Assembly (NCBI GenBank): GCA_964610175.1
Contig: CAZSVE010000090.1
Location: 1 to 12,246 of the forward strand
Direction of reading: 5' to 3'
From: CAZSVE01 sp964610175
Lineage (GTDB): Bacteria; Pseudomonadota; Gammaproteobacteria; HK1
Length of the DNA stretch: 12,246 bases
Part shown: positions 1 through 7,850 of the stretch, one piece after another
Layout of the letters: each line of letters starts with the position of its first letter
Position numbering within the stretch: position 1 is the first letter of the stretch
Notes under the pieces: generated by a model
Seen by the model: the letters and a program-made list of their open reading frames with translations, nothing else
Databases searched by the model: none
What the model was told of the DNA's origin: nothing
Translations under genes and position numbers: made by a program

Positions 1-9
1 TGAAGGATA

Positions 10-90
10 TGTCATCTCGACCGGAGGGAGAGATCTTGTGCATTTGGAATTTTTCGAGTCAGAAGATTTCTCGCTACGTTCGAAATGACA
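10..90. repeat. ~81-bp imperfect palindrome (REP/MITE-like hairpin)
   Basis: Two 28-base arms, 10-37 and 63-90, are inverted copies of each other matching at 23 of 28 positions, with a 25-base spacer. The left arm starts TGTCATCTCGACCGGAGGGA and the right arm ends CGTTCGAAATGACA. The arms resemble, from memory, a widespread bacterial repeat with TGTCATTTCGA-type ends and an internal AGAAATCTT. The element encodes nothing and lies 220 bases before moeA. It could form a cruciform or RNA hairpin. Whether it is a miniature transposon or a REP-type element cannot be told from one copy. Confidence 0.75.
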
Positions 91-311
91 GATTAAAAAT
101 TTTTTCGATCGTTTTGTTCAAGATCTTCCGGGTAACTGAATAAAAACCTTTTCCAGACAATACCAGCGCGCAATGATCGCGTTCATGGCCACATGACCGG
201 GAGAAAAGTGTCGGCCCTTCACCGAATGCCACTCGCAAAGCCTCGCCAGATATTTTGCCTTGACCCTTTATTTGGTCTTTTATCCCTTGGAAAACCGGAG
301 ATATAGCCGCC
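91..311. other. Non-coding leader before moeA
   Basis: No convincing gene lies between the palindrome and moeA; open frames here on the minus strand run into moeA antisense and have no coding features. The first part (about 91-150) is A+T rich. A TTGACC at 260-265 could be a -35 box, but no good -10 follows at 16-18 bases, so no promoter is called. GGAG at 297-300 is the likely ribosome binding site for moeA. Confidence 0.4.
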
Positions 312-1544
312 GTGCATACCGCCAGTGTCGAAGATGCCCGATCTTTCCTGTTGGAACATGCCCGTCCCATTACCCGAATCGAACACATCGACACCGCCCA
401 CGGGTTGCATCGGGTACTCGCCAAGGACATTTCCTCCCCTATCGACGTTCCGGGCTATGACAACAGCGCCATGGATGGATACGCGATAAGAAGTCGGGAT
501 ATCGCGGCGCGCGGGGAGACGCGCCTTACCATTGTTCGTCGCATCGCGGCGGGGGAGGACGCCCAATCCCTGGAACCCGACGCGACGACCAGGCAGGCGG
601 TGCGCATATTCACCGGGGCACCGCTGCCGGATGGCTTCGACACCGTGGTGATGCAGGAGAACTGCCGCGTCGATGGAGATTCCGTCTCCATTTCTGGCCC
701 GATCTCGCCCGGAATCAACGTTCGCTATCGGGGTAACGACATCGAGGCCGGTGCCGTGGTACTTGCCGCGGGGACCCGCCTGCGACCTCAGACATTGGGG
801 GTCGCCGCCGCCATGGGACTGGCCACGCTTCCGGTATTTCGACGCCTGCGCGTTGCCCTTCTCTCCAGCGGAAACGAGATCATTCAACCCGGTACCCCCT
901 TGCGGTCGGGGCAATGCTATGACTCCAATCGATACACGCTCTTCGGGTTATCGATGGATCTCGGCTGCGAGATATCGTCGATCGAAACGATACCCGATGA
1001 TTTTGCCGCCACCCAGGAGGCGCTCCATCGCGCCGCCCGCCAGGCGGACGTCGTCATCAGCAGTGGCGGCGTCTCCGTCGGTGAAGAAGACCACATCAAA
1101 CGGGCCGTGGAAAGCGTCGGACAGCTCCACCTGTGGCGAGTTGCCGTAAAACCTGGAAAACCCCTGGCCTATGGCCGTGTCCTCGATGCCGATTTTATCG
1201 GACTTCCCGGAAATCCGGTTTCGGTACTGGTCGCCTTCTGCCTCTTCGTTCGCCCCATGCTCCTGAAACGCCAGGGTGCATCCCCTTCATTCCCTATCCC
1301 GAGGGCTGCCGTGGCCGATTTCACCTGGTCCCGGGCAGGCAATCGCCGGGAATACGCGCGGGCGCGCCTGGTGCCTGGAGGCAAGGATCTCGATGACCCG
1401 AAGGTCGTTCTGTTCGGCAGACAGGGCTCGGATGTACTGAGTTCCACGATTTGGGCCGATGGCTTGGTGGAGATACCGGCCAATACCGTGATAGCATCCG
1501 GGGACAAGGTGGCCTACCTGTCATTTGCGGAATTACTGACCTAG
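312..1544 (+). CDS. moeA: Molybdopterin molybdenumtransferase MoeA
   Basis: MoeA inserts molybdate into adenylylated molybdopterin, the last common step of molybdenum cofactor synthesis in the cytoplasm. The protein has 410 residues, normal for the family. Visible family motifs in order: DNSAMDGYA at 50-58, TGAPLPDG at 101-108, RGNDI at 140-144, SSGNEI at 185-190 (the usual form is STGDEL, so Asp is Asn here while the active-site Glu is kept), SGGVSVGEED at 251-260 in the MPT-binding fold, KPGKPL at 280-285 and GLPGNPVS at 297-304. The C-terminal domain IV carries GSDVLSS and ends AELLT. The start is a GTG with GGAG 11 bases upstream; no ATG fits the conserved N-terminus. No other moa/moe/mob gene is in the window. 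The last codon and stop lie at the edge of a dispersed repeat (1538-1658). Identification is secure. Confidence 0.97.
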   Translation: MHTASVEDARSFLLEHARPITRIEHIDTAHGLHRVLAKDISSPIDVPGYDNSAMDGYAIRSRDIAARGETRLTIVRRIAAGEDAQSLEPDATTRQAVRIFTGAPLPDGFDTVVMQENCRVDGDSVSISGPISPGINVRYRGNDIEAGAVVLAAGTRLRPQTLGVAAAMGLATLPVFRRLRVALLSSGNEIIQPGTPLRSGQCYDSNRYTLFGLSMDLGCEISSIETIPDDFAATQEALHRAARQADVVISSGGVSVGEEDHIKRAVESVGQLHLWRVAVKPGKPLAYGRVLDADFIGLPGNPVSVLVAFCLFVRPMLLKRQGASPSFPIPRAAVADFTWSRAGNRREYARARLVPGGKDLDDPKVVLFGRQGSDVLSSTIWADGLVEIPANTVIASGDKVAYLSFAELLT

Positions 1545-1658
1545 CGAGGCTTGTGCTCGAACCGATCGGGCATGATGGAGTATCGGTAAGGCGGAATCGG
1601 TGCCTTCGTGAAACTCGATCCAATCGTGAGGCCGAACGGGAAACAAACGAATTACTGG
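1538..1658 (+). repeat. Dispersed repeat, copy A (inverted relative to copy B at 12042-12179)
   Basis: This stretch runs from the moeA stop codon to the ribosome binding site of the DUF302 gene. It matches the reverse complement of 12042-12179 at about 75-80% of positions by eye. Shared blocks include GTGCTCGAACCGAT (1553-1566), GGTAAGGCGGAAT (1585-1597) and GATCCAATCGTGA (1617-1629). It lacks the 15-bp tandem duplication seen in copy B. Both copies point inward, toward the genes between them. No intact reading frame is shared, because copy B has stops, so it looks like a non-coding repeat or a remnant of an old gene or mobile element. Confidence 0.75.
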
Positions 1659-1665
1659 GGGAAAA

Positions 1666-2280
1666 ATGCGGACAATCAGAAATATACTGGCATTGATCGG
1701 GTTATCGACGTTACTGGGGGGCGGGTATGCCGTTTACAAGGCGGCTCCCACCATCGCCGAGCTGCGACCCGCCATCATGAAATTCTATCTTGCCGATCTC
1801 GATCCGAAGTTTACCCAGGTGTACTTCGATTTCGCGAAAGACCTTCTGGAGCATCAAGATCCCGGAAAGGCGATCACATGGACCGTGCCCGTCGAAGACG
1901 GCATCGGGATCGAAGAAGTCAAGGAATCACTGAAAAGCATCGCCGCCGAACACAATTTCCAATTCGTCGGGGAATCGCCCTTTTACAAACAGGTGGAAAA
2001 CATCACCGGGAAACCCTATCGGCACGTCAGCTTCCTGTCATTTTGCAATGCCCGGATAGGCAAGATAATGGTCGATTATCGGGATTCCTATACGGGCTTC
2101 ATGCCGTGCCGGATTGCGGTGGTCGAAGACAAACAGGGAAAACTTTGGCTCTATTCCATGAATCTCGACTTCATGATCCATGGAGGCAAGAAGCTTCCCG
2201 ACGACCTCGAGGAAAAGGCAATACGCGCTCGCAACGCCATACGCGCCATGATGGACGGCGCCGCCAAGGGAGACTTCTGA
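1666..2280 (+). CDS. Membrane-anchored DUF302-family protein
   Basis: This 204-residue protein begins with a short basic stretch (MRTIRN) and a hydrophobic segment at about 7-24, most likely an uncleaved membrane anchor or signal peptide that places the rest in the periplasm. Residues ~72-175 resemble the DUF302 fold: TVPVEDGI at the start, an alternating helix-strand pattern, SFCNARIGKIM at 125-135, MPCRIAVVEDKQGKLWL at 146-162 and MNLDFMIHGG at 165-174. Cys127 and Cys148 may be functional. DUF302 has no firmly established biochemical role, so none is assigned. The ribosome binding site GGGGGA (1657-1662) is very close to the ATG and falls at the end of repeat copy A. The frame after the TGA stays open for another 56 codons. 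Family call fairly sure; function unknown. Confidence 0.82.
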   Translation: MRTIRNILALIGLSTLLGGGYAVYKAAPTIAELRPAIMKFYLADLDPKFTQVYFDFAKDLLEHQDPGKAITWTVPVEDGIGIEEVKESLKSIAAEHNFQFVGESPFYKQVENITGKPYRHVSFLSFCNARIGKIMVDYRDSYTGFMPCRIAVVEDKQGKLWLYSMNLDFMIHGGKKLPDDLEEKAIRARNAIRAMMDGAAKGDF

Positions 2281-2451
2281 GCGAGTGTCCCTCCCGAGGC
2301 GGGTGTTCCTCTTGAAAAGAGTATCCCTCCCGAAGCAGACCTTCCCATGATCCCTCGCAAACCGTTCTCAAGCCGGGTCATCGACGCGCTTTGGCCGCTA
2401 CTCGAGCGAAATACCTGGAGACTGGAGAAAAAGCTTGCTTCGTGTGGATAA
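2281..2451 (+). other. In-frame open extension after the DUF302 stop, with Pro/Glu repeat
   Basis: Directly after the TGA at 2278-2280 the same frame is open for 56 codons to a TAA at 2449-2451. It would encode SVPPEAGVPLEKSIPPEADLP followed by a mixed segment with RVIDALWPLLERNTWRLEKK and the end ASCG. At DNA level CCCTCCCGARGC occurs twice (near 2289 and 2326). The only ATG (2347) has no ribosome binding site. Possible readings: a lost C-terminal tail of DUF302, stop readthrough, or a chance open frame (a run this long is not rare). Not called as a gene. Confidence 0.3.
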
Positions 2452-2558
2452 GGTGTATATGAGCGCGCCATCGTCGGATCGATCGATACCTTTCCCGTGA
2501 CGTTATTTCCCATCCCGAATTCGGGGTTTACGAAACCTGAGCAAGAGGATATCGAAAT
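2452..2558 (+). promoter_or_regulatory. Leader of the autotransporter gene with a perfect 12-bp palindrome
   Basis: CCCGAATTCGGG at 2514-2525 is a perfect palindrome 33 bases before the autotransporter ATG and could be an operator or a small hairpin in the leader. A weak promoter-like pair, TTGCTT (2435-2440) and TATATG (2456-2461), has a 15-base spacing, which is short. AGAGGA ending at 2549 is a good ribosome binding site, 9 bases from the ATG at 2559. Only the ribosome binding site is convincing. Confidence 0.35.
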
Positions 2559-5500
2559 ATGAATACCAGAAAAGAATTTATTCGTTCGCGGCTCGGCAAG
2601 GCAACTACCCTGGCCTGTTTCGGAGTCATGGCCACATTGACGATGGTGTGCGAGGATGTCAGGGCTGCGGCAATCGCGGTGGTCACTCCCACGGCGGGTC
2701 AAAACATCACCATCGGGAGCACCAACTCCATCGACGTCACCGATAAGGATGGAATCGTCTCCAATGGCGTCGTGGTAGGGAATATTACCGTCGAGTCGGG
2801 AGGGGTCATCGATGTCGACGCCGACAGCCTCATGGGTGAACTCGATGGTATCCGCGTCTTCGTGGGAAATGGCGGTGCGAGCGCCAATGCCGGCGCGGGG
2901 AATATAACCAACAAGGGCACCATCGAGGTCAAGAATAGTTCGGAGATGGTGGGGATCGATCTGTATGCGGACGGAGAGGGACCAGGGGATAATGTTGCTA
3001 TCGACATAACGGGGGTAACCAACGAGGGTACGATAACGACTACCATCGATAACACTGTCTCGATTGAGTCAGGGAAAGATTTATTGGCGGCGGGTATCGC
3101 TTTCGGGACCGATACCTCCAACAAAGGGCACGCCACCGCCAAGGTAAACCATGTGACCAACAGGTCCAGGATCGAGTCGAGTATTGCCGCTACCGGTACT
3201 AATACTGGCAACGAAAACCTCGAATCGCTGGGAATTGTCTTCCATGCCGCAGCCGAGGGGGGCGCGTGGAACGCCGTTACCTCTGTGAGTAGCGTCACCA
3301 ATGAGAGCGAGGGCAAGATTACAGTAACAGGGGGTGATTCGGCGTTGGGAATTGCCTTTGTGACCGAGGTCGATCCGGCGGGAAGCGCCACCCTCAACGT
3401 GGGCAACGTCGTCAACCAGGGCGCGATTACCGCGAGTGGCGGCGTGGATACCGTTGGTATCGCTTTTTATAACGGGACGGCTAACCCGGGCAACGCCGCT
3501 ATGACCGTAGATAGCGTCGTCAACAAAGGCGCCATCATCGCCAAAGACGGTCCGGAAGATGTGGTGGGGATTGCTTTCTCCAGCGAGACCAATGGCGCCG
3601 GAAACGCTATCATGAAAGTAGGCAGCGTCACCAACGAGAAGAATATCATCGTCACCGTTGCCGACAGCGTCACGCCCAGCCCGGAGGATTTATGGGTGAG
3701 TGGTATTAGCTTTGGCGCCGAGAGCATAGGGGCGGGGAACGCCACGGCCACCATGAGCGGCAATTTCACCAACCGGGGCAGCATCACCTCGACTATCGGT
3801 AGCGGCATTGTCAGTGGGAGCGAAAAACTATATGTGACGGGAATGGATGTCTATGCCGAAACCGAGGGCGCGGGGAATACAGGGGATGTCGCCGTCGGTG
3901 TGAACGATATCGTCAACGAAGGCGCCATTACCACGAGCGGTGGTCGAGAAGATACGGTGGGTATCGCTTTTTATAGTACAACAGAAAGCGCGGGTGATAC
4001 CGCTATGACCGTGAACGGTGTCGTCAACAAAGGCGCTATCACCGCGAGTGGCAATTCGGTAAATATCGCGGGAATAGGTTTCCGTAGTAAGGCCGCGGCG
4101 GGAGACGCCAGCATCAATGTATCCGGGGACATCGTCAACGAACAGGGGGCCTCTATTACCTCCGATAAACACGGCATCGATTTCTCCACCACCAAAGGCG
4201 GTGCGGGGAGTGCCACCATCACGGTAGGGGGGACCCTCATCAACCGGGGCACGATAAAATCGGCCAGTGACGGACACGGCATCCATGTAGGGGCTGGTAC
4301 CACCATCACGGGCGGCGTCACCAATACCGGCACCATCGAGGGCAGTGGCAGCACCCCTTATGCGATCCATATCGAGGATAAGGCTACCGTTTCCAGCATC
4401 TCTATTTCGGGAGATTCCGCGCGGCTCATCGGTGGTGTCGAAGCCGCCAATTCAGCCGTTACCCTAAGCGGGCAAAGCAATGACAATTACTTCGCCACCG
4501 GTGGTCCTTATAAGGTAAAGAGCTTTGGCATCGATGCTACCGGCGCATTGCAGATAGCCGACAACGCCCATTCCATCACCGTTACCAATGGCTTCGATAA
4601 CCGGGGCACGTTGCGAGTATCGGCAGGGGTGGATGGCCAGATCACAGGAAACTATGCGCAAGCAGGCGATGGTGCCTATATCACCGGCATCGACGCTGAT
4701 ACCGGATCGATTACCGTTGGAAAATTGGCGGTTACCGGTAGTGTGGATCTGAACGACAAACTGGTGGTAGATGTCACCGACGCCGCCAAGGATCTCCTGG
4801 AAACCGATGCAAGCAAAAGGTCCATAGAAGGTGTGGTGACCTATGGGACTACCTCTTCCAATACCGACGCCATCGTTGTCACCGACAACAGCCTCCTCGT
4901 CGACTTCACCGCCAAGGATAACGGCACTACCAACAAGAGGATCGATCTGACCGCCACGGTCATGGATAACTATGCAGATGCGCTTTCCTCGAAAGATGTC
5001 ATCGGTAATGATGCGAGTCTTTCCGGCATCGCGACGGCACTCGGCACCATCTTCGATGACGCCAAAAAGGGTGGCAGATTGTCCGCGGATATGGAGAAGA
5101 TCGTGGAAACCCTCGGGAAGCTGGCCCCAGCGGGGCGAGCCAAGGCACTGAAGGAAGTAAAGGAGACATCCACGGCCGTCGCCGTCAGCGGCGTGGCGGC
5201 CAAGGTGGGTGGTGGCTTCAGTGGTGCCATGCAAAACCGCGTCGCCGCCATCACGACGCCGAGTAGCATGATGGTTGCCGATAGTGGTCTTGCCGCCGGT
5301 GATGGTGGCGTAACGTCCTGGTGGCTAAAGCCTTATGGCAGCATCGGTAGTCAGGATAATAAAGATGATATTTTCGGATACGACATGGACAGTCGAGGTC
5401 TTGCCCTCGGCTTCGATCGAGATCTCTGGCCGAAATGGCGCGCTGGCATCGCGGTCTCTTATACCGATACGGACGTAGATAGTAATTCCGGTACGCAAAA

Positions 5501-6128
5501 TGTCGATATAGACACCTATCAGATCGGAGTGTATGGAACCCGTGAGTTGAATGCGGACTCCCGCGTCAACGTACAGGCCAGCATCGGTCGGGGCCAATAC
5601 GATAGCAAACGCGCCATACCCACGATGGGTAAAGTAGCCAAGGCCGACTACGACAGCACTAATTTCATGGGCGCGCTCTCCCTGGAAAAGGATTATTTCA
5701 AATCCACTGATTCCATGTTGCGCGCCACCGTATCGGCGGAATACGCCTATGTGGATGTAGACGGTTATACCGAAGACGGCGCGGATACTCTCAACTTGAA
5801 GATATCCGGTACCGATCAGGATTTATTGATACTGGGGATCGGTGGGGAATACAAACATGCCCCATCCGAAGAGGGTATATTCAGCATCCGTGGTACTGTA
5901 GGGTATGACGCGCTGGCCGATAAATCTTCGGTTCGTACTCAGCTTGCCGCCGGCGGGGCGGCGTTCACGACGGACGGTATGGCCCCCGAACGATTTCTGT
6001 TCCGTGGTGGTTTGGGATACGAGTTGCAGACCGGGAACAATGTCACCATCGATGCTCGCTACGATACGGAGCTGCGCAAAGGGTTCGACGACCATGCCTT
6101 CTCGGTCAAGCTCGAATACTCGTATTGA
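2559..6128 (+). CDS. Autotransporter (type Va secretion) with repetitive passenger
   Basis: This is a 1189-residue surface protein that carries its own outer-membrane pore. Residues 1-36/38 form a signal peptide: charged MNTRKEFIRSRLGK, a hydrophobic core, then VRA-AA as the likely cleavage site. The passenger (~39-800) is Gly/Asn/Thr/Val-rich with about twelve units of ~35-47 residues patterned on GIAF...AGNA...V..VVN.GAI, typical of a right-handed beta-helix. A junction with the sequence LLVDFTAKDNGTT and an Ala/Lys-rich helical region (~840-905) leads into the barrel at ~920-1189, which starts WWLKPYGS and ends FSVKLEYSY with a C-terminal aromatic residue, as BAM substrates do. The only two cysteines, 20 and 31, lie in the signal peptide, so the mature protein is cysteine-free. 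No protease or lipase motif is seen; adhesion or self-association is a guess. The start is supported by AGAGGA 9 bases upstream. It appears monocistronic. Confidence 0.95.
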   Translation: MNTRKEFIRSRLGKATTLACFGVMATLTMVCEDVRAAAIAVVTPTAGQNITIGSTNSIDVTDKDGIVSNGVVVGNITVESGGVIDVDADSLMGELDGIRVFVGNGGASANAGAGNITNKGTIEVKNSSEMVGIDLYADGEGPGDNVAIDITGVTNEGTITTTIDNTVSIESGKDLLAAGIAFGTDTSNKGHATAKVNHVTNRSRIESSIAATGTNTGNENLESLGIVFHAAAEGGAWNAVTSVSSVTNESEGKITVTGGDSALGIAFVTEVDPAGSATLNVGNVVNQGAITASGGVDTVGIAFYNGTANPGNAAMTVDSVVNKGAIIAKDGPEDVVGIAFSSETNGAGNAIMKVGSVTNEKNIIVTVADSVTPSPEDLWVSGISFGAESIGAGNATATMSGNFTNRGSITSTIGSGIVSGSEKLYVTGMDVYAETEGAGNTGDVAVGVNDIVNEGAITTSGGREDTVGIAFYSTTESAGDTAMTVNGVVNKGAITASGNSVNIAGIGFRSKAAAGDASINVSGDIVNEQGASITSDKHGIDFSTTKGGAGSATITVGGTLINRGTIKSASDGHGIHVGAGTTITGGVTNTGTIEGSGSTPYAIHIEDKATVSSISISGDSARLIGGVEAANSAVTLSGQSNDNYFATGGPYKVKSFGIDATGALQIADNAHSITVTNGFDNRGTLRVSAGVDGQITGNYAQAGDGAYITGIDADTGSITVGKLAVTGSVDLNDKLVVDVTDAAKDLLETDASKRSIEGVVTYGTTSSNTDAIVVTDNSLLVDFTAKDNGTTNKRIDLTATVMDNYADALSSKDVIGNDASLSGIATALGTIFDDAKKGGRLSADMEKIVETLGKLAPAGRAKALKEVKETSTAVAVSGVAAKVGGGFSGAMQNRVAAITTPSSMMVADSGLAAGDGGVTSWWLKPYGSIGSQDNKDDIFGYDMDSRGLALGFDRDLWPKWRAGIAVSYTDTDVDSNSGTQNVDIDTYQIGVYGTRELNADSRVNVQASIGRGQYDSKRAIPTMGKVAKADYDSTNFMGALSLEKDYFKSTDSMLRATVSAEYAYVDVDGYTEDGADTLNLKISGTDQDLLILGIGGEYKHAPSEEGIFSIRGTVGYDALADKSSVRTQLAAGGAAFTTDGMAPERFLFRGGLGYELQTGNNVTIDARYDTELRKGFDDHAFSVKLEYSY
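2948..4349 (+). repeat. Tandem degenerate repeats coding the autotransporter passenger
   Basis: About twelve consecutive units of roughly 105-140 bp each encode G(I/M)xF, a variable loop, a Gly-Asn/Asp-Ala turn, a Val-rich strand, V(V/T)N, then (K/E/Q)GxI. Spacing is uneven because several units carry an extra loop with Ser/Glu/Leu before the next Gly-Ile. The units at about 3422-3541 and 3921-4051 are closest, both encoding TVGIAFY and VVNKGAI around a similar core. Copies are diverged in DNA, so this is an old expansion under selection rather than a fresh slippage array. Confidence 0.8.
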
Positions 6129-6458
6129 ATAGGATATTTTGGCCTGCCCAAACTCCGAAAAAGGGAGAGATCCAAAACTCTTGGCGCTATTTTCAAGTTG
6201 CACAGGCAGCGCGAACACTCGCCCAATCCAGGCACTGGCCAATGCTCTGTCAAAAAGCAATGTCACCTGCGCACTTGATGATATTTGCCAACCTCACGAA
6301 GCCGCGGGATTGCGCGATCGACTGATTACCAGGGATCGGTGCTGAACGAAGCACATGATATTCCGATGTGTTCGTCGGGGCGTCGATGGCGCCGCCCGGC
6401 CTTCGGGCTCCAGAGCCAGTTCCAGCCAGAACGAATTCCGAATCCCCTGGTCATTCGA
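6129..6458. other. Intergenic gap between convergent genes, with hairpins
   Basis: No supported gene lies here; short plus-strand frames (6125-6325, 6139-6345) have no ribosome binding site and no recognisable domain. One stem-loop pairs acgaagcacat (near 6346-6356) with atgtgttcgt (near 6366-6375), with a single bulged base and a 9-base loop. A smaller one pairs GCCCG with CGGGC around 6394-6408. Neither is followed by a T-run on either strand, so neither is a clear intrinsic terminator, although the position between two converging transcripts suits transcript-end structures. Confidence 0.4.
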
Positions 6459-7850
6459 TCACCGGTGGCGAACCACGCCATTCGGTGGGAGATGACCAGT
6501 CATCCACCAAAAGCGTATCAAGTAGGCCGCGGCGGTAATGGTCATACCGAGCGTCAGCCCCCACCACAGTCCCAGAACACCGAGCCCCATCGGAAAGCCC
6601 AGCATCACCCCGCAGGGAAGACCGATCCCCCAGTAAGAAATCACCGCAATCAGGGCCGGTATCTTCATATCGGAAAGGCCGTTCAATGCCTGGCCGGTAA
6701 TCATGCGTAAACCATCTACCAGCACGAAAAAGGCAACGAGCACCATCAAAGGGGCAGCGATGGGCAGGAGGGACTGCGCCTTTGGTCCGACACCGACGAA
6801 CAACATGACCGCCCACGGTGAAAACAGCCCAAGCAGCACAACCAAAGGTAGTACGAAAAAGAGGAACAGTAAAAGACCACTATTCAGAATGCGCCACATG
6901 CTGGCATAGTCTTTCCGACCAACGGTGATTGCGATACGGGCGGTCATTGCATCGGCTACGGCCATGGACACGACGAGGCCGATCAGGATGGCCATCTGAA
7001 AGGCTATGGTGTGCGCGACGATCGCCTGCGTTCCGAACCGGCCGGCCAACAGCGCCGTCACGGAATACAGGCCGTTTTTCATGGAAAGTTCCAGGCCCTT
7101 GGGCCAACCGAGCCGGACGAATCGTCCGAGTATCGTCCACTTCGGCCTCCAGAGCCGAAGGAATGCCATGCCACTCCTGAAAAGTCCGTGGAAGGCAGGG
7201 GGCGTCAAAAACAGCATGAGGGCCGCGATGTATACGATGATACTCACCAGTCCCGCACCGGCTATACCCATGGTCGGTGCCCCGAATTTCCCGAAGATCA
7301 ACACATAGTCCAAAACGGCATTGAGTCCTACCATCAACCACATAATGATGGCAATCGTTTCCGCCCGACCCATGGCAGTGAAGGCATGGATAAACACGAT
7401 GGAGATAAATGCCGGAAACACCGTCCACAGGAAATAGTCCATGTAATGCCCAGCCATGCGCGCAAGCGCCGGGATCTGTCCGGTTGCAAGGAGGACCTCT
7501 TCCAGATTCCACAGGATGGCACAGCCGGGGACGGACAGAACGGCGGCGATCCAGAGGCCCTGCCAAACGATGACCGGCACGGCCCGCGGGCGGCCTGCCC
7601 CGCGGGCCCGGGACACCAACACCACTACCGGGAATAACATCCCCACGCCTATGGTGAGGATGATCTCATAAAGCGATAATGCAAGCCCGGCGGCGCCCAA
7701 TGCCTCCGGGCTCAGGCGGCCGAGCATGACGCTATCGGTAATCCCGATGGCAACCTGCCCCAGGTATCCCAAGGCGAGCGGCAAGGAGATCTTCAGAATA
7801 TTGCCAAGTTCCGATGCGCTGGGGCGTCTCGATACGGCGCTAATCGGCAT
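6459..7850 (-). CDS. MATE-family multidrug/metabolite exporter
   Basis: This is a 463-residue inner-membrane transporter, normal length for NorM/DinF-type MATE proteins, which expel compounds in exchange for Na+ or H+. About twelve hydrophobic segments are visible in two halves. The N-half begins LPLALGYLGQVAIGITDSVMLGRLS (from residue 23), with Asp39 in the conserved first-helix region and LGAAGLALSL after it. The C-half has the matching KGLELSMKNGLYSV...LLAGRFGTQAIVAHTIAFQM region (~251-286). It ends with a short basic tail. The start ATG (7850-7848) overlaps the 3' end of the NRPS by 11 bases, so it is probably translated by re-initiation from the NRPS mRNA. That coupling suggests it exports the NRPS product (inference). 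A general drug pump is the alternative. Confidence 0.95.
   Translation of the reverse strand: MPISAVSRRPSASELGNILKISLPLALGYLGQVAIGITDSVMLGRLSPEALGAAGLALSLYEIILTIGVGMLFPVVVLVSRARGAGRPRAVPVIVWQGLWIAAVLSVPGCAILWNLEEVLLATGQIPALARMAGHYMDYFLWTVFPAFISIVFIHAFTAMGRAETIAIIMWLMVGLNAVLDYVLIFGKFGAPTMGIAGAGLVSIIVYIAALMLFLTPPAFHGLFRSGMAFLRLWRPKWTILGRFVRLGWPKGLELSMKNGLYSVTALLAGRFGTQAIVAHTIAFQMAILIGLVVSMAVADAMTARIAITVGRKDYASMWRILNSGLLLFLFFVLPLVVLLGLFSPWAVMLFVGVGPKAQSLLPIAAPLMVLVAFFVLVDGLRMITGQALNGLSDMKIPALIAVISYWGIGLPCGVMLGFPMGLGVLGLWWGLTLGMTITAAAYLIRFWWMTGHLPPNGVVRHR

Noticed and set aside
260..288. TTGACC-based promoter for moeA
   Set aside because: No acceptable -10 hexamer lies at 16-18 bases; best A+T stretch is about 12 bases away.
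1451..1696. 81-codon plus-strand frame ending in SNREAERETNELLGEKCG
   Set aside because: It starts inside moeA in another frame and crosses repeat copy A. The SNREAERE stretch recurs in copy B but with a stop just before it, so it is at best a decayed coding remnant.
2309..2321. CTCTT-gaa-AAGAG mini hairpin after the DUF302 gene as a terminator
   Set aside because: The stem is only 5 A+T-rich base pairs with a 3-base loop and no T-run follows.
2948..4349. CRISPR-like array
   Set aside because: The repeats are degenerate, in frame, of uneven spacing and encode a beta-helix pattern; they are protein repeats.
4464..5234. 256-codon minus-strand frame antisense to the autotransporter
   Set aside because: It is a shadow of the G+C-rich, repetitive coding strand; no start signal or domain.
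6125..6345. Two overlapping plus-strand frames of 66 and 68 codons in the gap after the autotransporter
   Set aside because: No ribosome binding site, no recognisable domain, and one begins inside the autotransporter stop region.
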